A stretch of 64,000 nucleotides of DNA from DATJFQ01 sp035495555 (GTDB lineage Bacteria > Acidobacteriota > Vicinamibacteria > Vicinamibacterales > 2-12-FULL-66-21): NCBI GenBank assembly GCA_035495555.1, contig DATJFQ010000025.1:1-64000 (forward strand). The letters run 5' to 3'. This document shows, one piece after another, positions 24,545 to 31,217 of this stretch (positions are counted from its first letter, which is position 1; every line of letters starts with the position of its first letter). The translations under genes and the position numbers were made by a program. Below the pieces are notes generated by a model. The model was not told where the DNA came from. It did no database searches and saw only the letters and a program-made list of their open reading frames with translations.

Positions 24545-27157
24545 ATGCCGAGACGCACGCTGCTGGACTTCCTCGCGGACCTCACAGCGAACCCGTCGAC
24601 CGCCGCTTCCGATTTCCTGACCTACGACGATGGCTACCGGACGTGGACGTGGACGTACGGGCAATTGTCGGAGGCTGCGAGCCGCTTCGCGCAGCGGCTG
24701 GCGGCCGAAAGGATCCGTCAAGGCGACGCCGTCGCGATCTGGTGCGAGAACCGTCCGGAGTGGATCGCCGCGTTATGGGGATGCCTGATTGAAGGCGTCG
24801 TGCTCGTGCCGATCGATTACCGCGCGTCGGCTGAATTTCTGTTGAACGTCGCCGGGATCGTGAATGCCCGCGCCGTGATCGTCGGCGACGCGGTCGATGC
24901 CGATGCGCTCGGAAGTGTGCGGCCGGTCTGGAGAGCGGCAGATTTGCGCGCGTCGCTGACGGGGAACAGCGAACCGTCGACGGCAAACGCCGCGATAGGA
25001 CCCGACACCACGGCAGAAATCATCTTCACGTCAGGGGCGACAGCGGAGCCGAAAGGCGTCGTGCTCACGCATCGCAACGTGCTCGCCAACATCGTCCCGA
25101 TCGAGAAGGAGGTCGGACACTACAAACGCTACATCCGGCTGTTCAGCCCCATCCGGTTTCTCAACCTGTTGCCGCTCAGCCACATGTTCGGGCAGGCGAT
25201 GGCGACTTTCGTTCCCCCGATGCTGCCCGGCCTGGTCGTGTTCACCCGCAGTTATGCCCCGCAGGACGTCATCCGGCAGATTCACGATCGACGTGTCTCG
25301 GTGCTCGTCTGCGTGCCGAAAATGCTGGAGGTGCTGAAGGAGCACGTCGTTCGCGTGGTGCCGGATGCCGCTGTCGCGCCTCCCGCCGGCATGCATTGGG
25401 CGCGGCGCTGGTGGAAGTATCGCCGGGTGCACCGGCTGTTCGGGTTCAAGTTCTGGGCGATGGTCGTGGGCGCCGCCCCGCTCGATCCGGAACTCGAGGC
25501 GTTCTGGGGTCAACTTGGCTTCGCGGTCGTGCAGGGTTACGGTCTCACGGAAACCGCGCCGATCGTCACGCTCAATCATCCGCTGCGCGCCGCGCGCGGC
25601 GCCGTCGGCAAGCCCATCGCCGGCGTCGAGGTCAGGATTGCGGAAGACGGCGAGATCCTCGTTCGCGGAGAAAACGTCACGCGGGGCTACTACAACGCGC
25701 CGGAGGCGACGCGCGCCGCGTTCGAGGACGGCTGGTTTCATACCGGCGACATCGGCGAGTTCGACGATCGCGGTCAGCTCCACATCAAAGGCCGCAAGAA
25801 GGAAATGATCGTCACGCCGGAAGGGCTCAACGTCTTTCCGGAGGACGTCGAACGGGCGCTCACGTCGCAGCCGGGCGTACGCGACGCCGCGGTCGTCGGC
25901 GCGCCGCTCGCCGGATCCACGGCGGAGCGGGTGCAGGCAATCCTCGTCGTCGATCCCGGTGCGGACGTCGACGCGATCGTGCGAGCGGCCAATGCCGCAC
26001 TCGCCGATCATCAGCGCATTCGCGCAGCGGTGCTCTGGCCGGAGCCGGAGCTGCCCCGAACGGAAGGCACGCGCAAGCTGAAACGGCGCGAGCTGCGCAA
26101 CTGGCTCCTTCGCGACGCGGGGGGCGGCAGGCGGGAGGCGGGAGCCGGAAAAGGCGAGGCAGGAGGCGAAAGGCGGGAAACGCGGGGAGTCATTGGTGTG
26201 CTGGAGCGGTTCGCGCCGGGGCGCACGATCAAGCCGGACACGACCATCGAGGAGCTCGGCCTCAGCTCACTGGAACGCGTCGAGCTGATGATGGCGCTCG
26301 AAGAAGCCTTGCAGGTCACGATCGACGAAGGGTCGTTCGCCGCCGCGAAGACGGTGAACGATCTGGAAGGCATGACGAGGTCCCTTGTCGCACCAGAGGG
26401 TGCGCCGCCCGCCTTTGCGCCGTCCGCGCGCGGCGCGGAATCGGCGCCTGTGCCGGCCCGGCCCGACGGAGATATCTCGTTTCCCTCCTGGAACCGGACG
26501 TTGCCCGTTCGCGCGATCCGGCGCGCCAGTCTTCCGACGTGGATCCTTCCGCTCGGCCGCATTTTCGCGCGCGTGCAGGTCGACGGGCTGGAGAACCTCT
26601 CCGGCGTGACTGGGCCGGTGATCTTCGCCTCCAACCATCAGAGCCACTTCGACACGCCCGTGATCCTCGATTCGCTGCCGCCCCGGTGGCGGTATCGCGT
26701 CGCCCCGGCGATGGCCAAGGAGTTCTTCAAGGCCCATTTTTTCCCGGAGCAGTACGGGCGCTGGGCGTGGTTCACCAACAGCCTGAACTACTACCTGGCG
26801 TCGTTTTTCTTCAACGCGTTCCCGCTGCCGCAACGCGAAGCCGGCACGCGCCAGACGCTGCGGTACGTGGGCGAACTGCTCGGGGCGGGGTACTCGATTT
26901 TGATTTTCCCCGAAGGCAAGCGGACGCAGGCAGGCGAGATCAACCGTTTCCAGCCCGGCGTCGGGATGATGGCGTCGCGGCTCGAGGTGCCGGTTGTGCC
27001 GGTTCGCCTCGAAGGCCTCAACCAGATCCTGCACTCGTCGGCGTTCTTCCCGACCGTCGGCCGGGCACGTTGCGCGTTCGGCCGGCCGATGGCGCTGAGC
27101 GGCCACGATTATCCGGATCTGGCGCGGCAAATCGAGGATGCCGTCAAAGCATTGTAG
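24545..27157 (+). CDS. AMP-dependent acyl ligase - acyl carrier - PlsC acyltransferase fusion
   Basis: An 870-residue multidomain enzyme. Residues about 10-520 are an ANL-superfamily acyl-activating domain with IIFTSGATAEPKGVVLTHRN, YGLTETAP and HTGDIGEFDDRG. A linker of about 25 Gly/Arg/Glu residues is encoded by a heptamer tract. About 555-610 is an acyl-carrier-like domain with attachment Ser in LGLSSLERVEL. The C-terminus (from about 660) is a 1-acylglycerol-3-phosphate acyltransferase with NHQSHFDTPV and FPEGKRTQAGE. The layout suggests that a fatty acid is activated, held on the ACP domain and passed to a lysolipid, comparable to Aas with an added carrier. ATG 24545 has CATAAT 10 nt upstream. 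Confidence 0.87.
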   Translation: MPRRTLLDFLADLTANPSTAASDFLTYDDGYRTWTWTYGQLSEAASRFAQRLAAERIRQGDAVAIWCENRPEWIAALWGCLIEGVVLVPIDYRASAEFLLNVAGIVNARAVIVGDAVDADALGSVRPVWRAADLRASLTGNSEPSTANAAIGPDTTAEIIFTSGATAEPKGVVLTHRNVLANIVPIEKEVGHYKRYIRLFSPIRFLNLLPLSHMFGQAMATFVPPMLPGLVVFTRSYAPQDVIRQIHDRRVSVLVCVPKMLEVLKEHVVRVVPDAAVAPPAGMHWARRWWKYRRVHRLFGFKFWAMVVGAAPLDPELEAFWGQLGFAVVQGYGLTETAPIVTLNHPLRAARGAVGKPIAGVEVRIAEDGEILVRGENVTRGYYNAPEATRAAFEDGWFHTGDIGEFDDRGQLHIKGRKKEMIVTPEGLNVFPEDVERALTSQPGVRDAAVVGAPLAGSTAERVQAILVVDPGADVDAIVRAANAALADHQRIRAAVLWPEPELPRTEGTRKLKRRELRNWLLRDAGGGRREAGAGKGEAGGERRETRGVIGVLERFAPGRTIKPDTTIEELGLSSLERVELMMALEEALQVTIDEGSFAAAKTVNDLEGMTRSLVAPEGAPPAFAPSARGAESAPVPARPDGDISFPSWNRTLPVRAIRRASLPTWILPLGRIFARVQVDGLENLSGVTGPVIFASNHQSHFDTPVILDSLPPRWRYRVAPAMAKEFFKAHFFPEQYGRWAWFTNSLNYYLASFFFNAFPLPQREAGTRQTLRYVGELLGAGYSILIFPEGKRTQAGEINRFQPGVGMMASRLEVPVVPVRLEGLNQILHSSAFFPTVGRARCAFGRPMALSGHDYPDLARQIEDAVKAL
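26121..26188. repeat. GAGGCGN-type repeat inside a coding sequence
   Basis: Degenerate GGCGGGA/GGCGAGG units within the ligase/ACP/PlsC gene, encoding a Gly/Arg/Glu linker (GGRREAGAGKGEAGGERR). The same family occurs at 4750, 30965 and 36719 in spacers. Confidence 0.65.
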
Positions 27158-27166
27158 GCGTGTCAT

Positions 27167-27195
27167 TTGCATTCTCGCGCCAAATCTGGCACAAT
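27167..27195 (+). promoter_or_regulatory. Candidate housekeeping promoter of infA
   Basis: -35 TTGCAT (27167-27172), 17-nt spacer, -10 CACAAT (27190-27195). It is followed by AAAGGA, 6 nt before the TTG start codon. Confidence 0.5.
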
Positions 27196-27219
27196 CTTTG
27201 ATTTGAGAAAGGACAGAAT

Positions 27220-27438
27220 TTGAGCAAGGACGATCTGATTGATGTGCAGGGTACCGTCGTCGCCGTCCACAGCGGCGGGTTATACCGCGTGCAGTGCGAC
27301 CAGGGCCACGAAGTGCTGGCACAGCTCAGCGGCCGCATGCGCCGCTTCCGAATCAAGGTTGTTCCGGGCGACCGCGTCACCGTAGGCGTCTCTCCCTACG
27401 ACCCGGTCCGGGGCATCATCACCTTCCGCGCTCGCTGA
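27220..27438 (+). CDS. infA: Translation initiation factor IF-1
   Basis: A 72-residue S1/OB-fold protein that binds the ribosomal A site during initiation. The family sequence is clear: KDDLIDVQGTVVAVHSGGLY, GHEVLAQLSGRMRR and VVPGDRVTVGVSPYD. The length is exactly normal. Translation starts at TTG 27220, supported by AAAGGA just upstream and by the family N-terminus (M-x-K-x-D). It has its own promoter-like sequence and is not in a ribosomal protein operon. It is followed by a DEAD-box helicase. Confidence 0.96.
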   Translation: MSKDDLIDVQGTVVAVHSGGLYRVQCDQGHEVLAQLSGRMRRFRIKVVPGDRVTVGVSPYDPVRGIITFRAR

Positions 27439-27527
27439 CGAACGATTTGAACTCCGATACAACCCACTCCACCCGCGCTGGCCGAGGCCGGCGGCGCCCT
27501 GCGCGGCGTTCGGTTCGACCGGACCGA

Positions 27528-28703
27528 ATGTCCGTTCCACACCGCCCGCAGGCCACCGATCGACCGCAGGCTGACTACGATCCGTCTCCGATCGCTTTCA
27601 ACACGCTCGGCCTCGATCCGTCGCTCCTCGAGGGCATCGCCGTTCGCGGTTTCGAGCGTACGACGCCCATTCAAAGCGCGGTCGTTCCGATCGCGCTCGC
27701 GGGGCACGATGTGATCGGCTGCGCCGATACAGGAACCGGCAAGACGGTCGCCTTCGTGCTGCCCATCCTGCACCGCCTTCTGCGGGCGCGCGCGGCCGAT
27801 CCCCGCGACTGCGGCTACACGCGCGTGCTGATCCTCGCGCCCACGCGCGAACTTTGCGTGCAGATCGAAGACGACGTGCAGGGGTTCACTTACCACACGG
27901 ACCTGACGAGCGTGGCCGTCTACGGCGGCGTGGGCATGGAGCCGCAGGAGCGCGCGTTGAAGTCCGGCGTCGACATCGTCGTCGCCACTCCGGGACGGCT
28001 GATGGATCATCAGCGCAGCGGGATCGTCGATTTCTCGCGCGTCGATACGCTGGTGCTCGACGAAGCGGATCGCATGATGGACATGGGCTTCTGGCCCGAC
28101 GTCCGCCGGATCGTGCAGACGCTCCCCGCCGCGCGACAGACGCTGCTCTTCTCCGCGACGATGCCCGATGAGGCCATGTCGCTCGTGAACGAAGTGGTGC
28201 ACGACGCGAAGTACGTGCAGATTGGATCGGCGGGCGGACCCGCGAAGTCGATTACCCATGCCGTGCAGGCCGTCGCCTCGTCCGAAAAAACCGAGTGGCT
28301 CGCGCGGTTTCTCAGGCAGACCGAAGGTCCGGTGCTCGTCTTCGTACGGACGAAGCAAGGGGCCGAGCGGCTCGCCCGGCGGCTGGCCAGCTTTGGCCTG
28401 CGCGCCGCATCGCTGCACGCGGACCGCACGCAGCAGCAGCGGACGCAGGCGATCGAAGGGTTCCGCGGCGGTCATTACAAGGTCCTCGTCGCCACGGATG
28501 TTGCGGCGCGCGGCCTCGATATCGACGGGATCACGCACGTCGTGAACTTCGAAGTACCGGGATCGCGGGAGACCTATGTGCACCGCGTGGGCCGGACCGG
28601 CCGTGCCGCGGCCACGGGAACGGCGCTGACGCTGGTCTCACCTGAAGAGCAGCGCGCGCTGCAGGCGCTTCAACGATCCTTCGGACCAGAATTGCAGGGA
28701 TAG
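27528..28703 (+). CDS. DEAD-box RNA helicase
   Basis: An ATP-dependent RNA helicase of the RhlE/DeaD group (391 residues). All motifs are present: Q motif FNTLGLDPSL...FERTTPIQ, motif I ADTGTGKT, Ia PTRELCVQ, II DEADRMMDMGF, III FSATMP, and in domain 2 FVRTKQGAERLA, VATDVAARGLDI and HRVGRTGR. It has no long C-terminal tail. ATG 27528 is preferred; the frame is open further upstream but overlaps infA, and no Shine-Dalgarno is evident at either place. Its position after infA suggests roles in ribosome assembly or cold adaptation (inference). Confidence 0.92.
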   Translation: MSVPHRPQATDRPQADYDPSPIAFNTLGLDPSLLEGIAVRGFERTTPIQSAVVPIALAGHDVIGCADTGTGKTVAFVLPILHRLLRARAADPRDCGYTRVLILAPTRELCVQIEDDVQGFTYHTDLTSVAVYGGVGMEPQERALKSGVDIVVATPGRLMDHQRSGIVDFSRVDTLVLDEADRMMDMGFWPDVRRIVQTLPAARQTLLFSATMPDEAMSLVNEVVHDAKYVQIGSAGGPAKSITHAVQAVASSEKTEWLARFLRQTEGPVLVFVRTKQGAERLARRLASFGLRAASLHADRTQQQRTQAIEGFRGGHYKVLVATDVAARGLDIDGITHVVNFEVPGSRETYVHRVGRTGRAAATGTALTLVSPEEQRALQALQRSFGPELQG

Positions 28704-28994
28704 ATGGACGACAGCAACCCGTTTGGAACACCGCCACCGCCGGCGCCAGTCGAACCGACGCCGGGCGCGCCCGTCGAACCGGGCATCGCTCCGACTGTGG
28801 ATCCGGCGGTCGTGAAATTCCGTTCGTGCCGCTGGCGTGCGCAGCCCGACGAAGGCGAGTACTGCACGCACCGCGACGTCCTGCCGTTCGCCGGCAAGGA
28901 AGGGTTCAAGCCCGAATCCTGGTGCCCCGATTGCGCGTTCTACAAACTCAGGAGAACGCCGAAAAAGCGCGAGCGGTCCGAGTACAGCTACTGA
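28704..28994 (+). CDS. Small Cys-rich orphan protein
   Basis: A 96-residue protein whose ATG immediately follows the helicase stop codon, so it is very likely co-translated. The first ~35 residues are Pro-rich and disordered (PPPPAPVEPTPGAPVEPG). The rest holds four cysteines, RSCRW, YCTHRD and WCPDCAFYKL, a spacing suited to metal binding. The tail is basic. I do not recognise the family. Pairing with an RNA helicase and a basic tail make an RNA-related accessory role possible, without direct evidence. Confidence 0.7.
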   Translation: MDDSNPFGTPPPPAPVEPTPGAPVEPGIAPTVDPAVVKFRSCRWRAQPDEGEYCTHRDVLPFAGKEGFKPESWCPDCAFYKLRRTPKKRERSEYSY

Positions 28995-28999
28995 TCACT

Positions 29000-29056
29000 A
29001 CGCAACTTCGCAACTTCCAGCTCCGCAAGGGGTCGCTGGAGCGTGCGACGTTGCGT
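29000..29056. repeat. Hairpin with heptamer-like arms in a convergent spacer
   Basis: Arms 29000-29021 and 29035-29056 match at 18 of 22 positions (ACGCAACTTCGCA-type), with a 13-nt loop. It is probably a bidirectional terminator-like structure. Confidence 0.7.
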
Positions 29057-29066
29057 CCGTCGAGCG

Positions 29067-29891
29067 TCAATCAGAAAATTCCCGCGCCAGTTCGATCCAC
29101 TCGCCATTGGGTGCCAGTTCCTGGTACGTGCGCCAGTGCGGCTTCGCTTCCGGTGAGTGCCCCGTCTTTTCCAGCGTCACGGCGAGATAGAAATGCGCAT
29201 CCGGGAACCCCGGATTGAGCGCCACGGCGTCGCGATAACAGACCAGCGCGTCCGGGTAGCGTCCGAGATCGTGATGAATGTTGCCGAGGTTGTAGTGCGC
29301 CTCGAAGCAGTCCGGGTCGAGGCCGATCGCGCGCTCGTAAAGGGCCTGCGCTTCGATCAGCTCGTCGCGCGCGTAGTGGATGTTCGCCAGGTTCACGATC
29401 GCCGGCACCAGATCCGGATCGATCACGAGCGCCTTCCGATACGCGGCCGCGGCGCTCTCCATCTTCTTTTCGTCCCCATCGTCGAGACGCGAGCCCTCGA
29501 CGAAATATTTCGCCGCAAGTGCCGCCTGGGGATCGCTGAACGGAAAGGCGCCGCCGGTCGCGGGTGCGGCGGCGCGGTCGGGCAGCTGCGCGTTCGTCTG
29601 GCGAGGGGCCAGGGCGACGACTTTGGCGGTCGCGGTGTTCGTGGAATGGAAATCGAGGTGCAGCTGACCCGCGCGCTCGGCGGCAAGCGTGCGCAGCGCC
29701 GTTTTGAGCGGAACGGATCGATCGAGTTCGTGCGCCAGTTGCTTGATGGTCGCGATGTCGTTGAAGTCGTACGCGCGCTCGGCGCCGGCGGCGGGCTTGA
29801 TGAGACCCCACTTCTCCAGGAACCGCAGGTGGTTCTCCGTGATGCGCGGATAGAGATGACGGATGTCGCGGACGCCGGAACCGGTTGGCAC
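29067..29891 (-). CDS. MerR-type helix-turn-helix protein with TPR domain
   Basis: A 274-residue protein. Residues about 8-70 look like a MerR-family winged helix (LYPRITENHLRFLEKWGLIKP, then AYDFNDIATIKQLAHELD). After a linker, residues 125-265 are TPR repeats (AAAYRKALVIDPDLVPAIVNLANIHY, ALYERAIGLDPDCFEAHYNLG). The start is GTG 29891. No classical MerR effector domain is present. It is divergent from glucokinase with only 53 bp between the start codons, so it may regulate itself and that gene (inference). Confidence 0.82.
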   Translation of the reverse strand: MPTGSGVRDIRHLYPRITENHLRFLEKWGLIKPAAGAERAYDFNDIATIKQLAHELDRSVPLKTALRTLAAERAGQLHLDFHSTNTATAKVVALAPRQTNAQLPDRAAAPATGGAFPFSDPQAALAAKYFVEGSRLDDGDEKKMESAAAAYRKALVIDPDLVPAIVNLANIHYARDELIEAQALYERAIGLDPDCFEAHYNLGNIHHDLGRYPDALVCYRDAVALNPGFPDAHFYLAVTLEKTGHSPEAKPHWRTYQELAPNGEWIELAREFSD

Positions 29892-29932
29892 TGTCGCGAA
29901 AGATGCGCGACCCTGCGCCGAAAGTCAAGGCA

Positions 29933-29938
29933 TAGAAT
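29933..29938 (+). promoter_or_regulatory. -10 box of a predicted leaderless glk promoter
   Basis: TAGAAT ends exactly 6 nt before GTG 29945. No Shine-Dalgarno is present. Confidence 0.5.
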
Positions 29939-29944
29939 AGGTGC

Positions 29945-30964
29945 GTGCTGCTCGCAGGCGATATCGGCGGGACGAAAACGCTCCTGGGGCTGTTCGACTC
30001 TGCGGCCGATCGACCGAAAGCGATCGAAGTCGGCGAGTTCACGACGCTCGATTACGACGACCTCGTGCCGATGATCCGCGAGTTCCTGAAGGCGCGCGGG
30101 GTGGACGCGCGCGCGATCGTCGCTGCCTCGTTCGGCGTCGCCGGCGCGGTCACGGATCAGGTGGCGCGGCTCACCAATGTGCCCTGGCTCGTCGACGCAG
30201 CGGCCGTTGCACAGGCCGCCGACATCGAACGCGTGCATCTGCTCAATGACCTCGAAGCGATGGCGTATTCGGTGCCGGTGCTCGACAGCGACGAACTTGC
30301 CGTGCTCCAGCAGGGCGTCGCGCAGCCGGGCGGCAACGCGTGCGTGATTGCCGCGGGCACGGGTCTCGGCGAAGCGTTTCTCCACAACATCGACGGTCAC
30401 TTCGTCCCCGGCGCCTCCGAAGGCGGCCATGCGGACTGGGGCGCGCGCACGCCGCGCGAAATCGAGATGATGACGGCCCTCACCGCCGTCTACGGCCGCG
30501 TCAGCGTCGAACACATCGTCTCGGGGCCGGGACTGGTGAACATCTATCAGTTCACGCATGAGGCGTTCGGCTCGAAGACCATCATCTCGCCGTCCGCGTT
30601 CGCGCCGGCCCTCACGTGTGACGCCGTCGGCCACGTCGGTGATCCCGCGGACCTTCCCGCGGCGATTACCCGCGCGGCGCTCGAACACCGGTGCGCGCGA
30701 TGCGAAGAGACGCTGCAGTTGTTCGTCGGCGCCTACGGCGCGGAAGCGGGCAATCACGCGCTGCGCACCGTCGCGACGGCCGGCGTCTACATCGGCGGCG
30801 GCATCGCGCCGAAGATCCTTCCGGCGCTCCAGGACGGCGCGTTCATCGATGCCTTCCGGGCCAAGGACCCGATGGCGGACTTCGTCGCCACGTTCCCGGT
30901 CGCTGTGATTCTCAACCCCGAAGCCGGATTGCTGGGCGCGGCCGTCCACGCGAACGCGCAGTAG
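29945..30964 (+). CDS. glk: Glucokinase
   Basis: Phosphorylates glucose with ATP. The 339 residues are the Glk (not ROK) type: phosphate-binding LAGDIGGTKTLLGLF at the N-terminus, ND of the active site in LLNDLEAMAYS, VIAAGTGLGEAF, EGGHADWGAR and the C-terminal GVYIGGGIAPK. The start is GTG 29945. The stop codon is followed at once by a GAGGCGN repeat tract. Confidence 0.93.
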   Translation: MLLAGDIGGTKTLLGLFDSAADRPKAIEVGEFTTLDYDDLVPMIREFLKARGVDARAIVAASFGVAGAVTDQVARLTNVPWLVDAAAVAQAADIERVHLLNDLEAMAYSVPVLDSDELAVLQQGVAQPGGNACVIAAGTGLGEAFLHNIDGHFVPGASEGGHADWGARTPREIEMMTALTAVYGRVSVEHIVSGPGLVNIYQFTHEAFGSKTIISPSAFAPALTCDAVGHVGDPADLPAAITRAALEHRCARCEETLQLFVGAYGAEAGNHALRTVATAGVYIGGGIAPKILPALQDGAFIDAFRAKDPMADFVATFPVAVILNPEAGLLGAAVHANAQ

Positions 30965-31113
30965 CGAGGCGCGAGGCGGGAGGCGCGAGGCGGGAGGCGA
31001 GAGGCCGGAGGCGGGAGGCGCGAGGCGCGAGGCGCGAGGGGCGAGGCGGGAGGCGCGAGGCGAGAGGAGGGAGGCGCGAGGCGCGAGACGCGAGGCGAGA
31101 GGCCGGAGGCGGG
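30965..31113. repeat. Heptamer tract, GAGGCGN family
   Basis: About twenty consecutive 7-mers GAGGCGC/GAGGCGG/GAGGCGA/GAGGCCG with no interruptions longer than a base or two. It begins at the glk stop codon and is in a single orientation. The same family, reversed, is at 36719. Confidence 0.92.
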
Positions 31114-31183
31114 AATGAACCGCGAACCCGAGCAGAACCGCCGCACCCCGCACCGCCGAACCCCCAACCGTTCGACTGCGCTG

Positions 31184-31210
31184 TATAATCCGGCCCGTAA
31201 TCATGGAGGT
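31184..31210 (+). promoter_or_regulatory. Promoter -10 and Shine-Dalgarno of the TonB receptor gene
   Basis: Perfect TATAAT (31184-31189), then GGAGGT (31205-31210) 7 nt before ATG 31218. No good -35 is visible. This is a leadered, strong-looking start, unlike the leaderless genes nearby. Confidence 0.65.
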
Positions 31211-31217
31211 CGACTGA

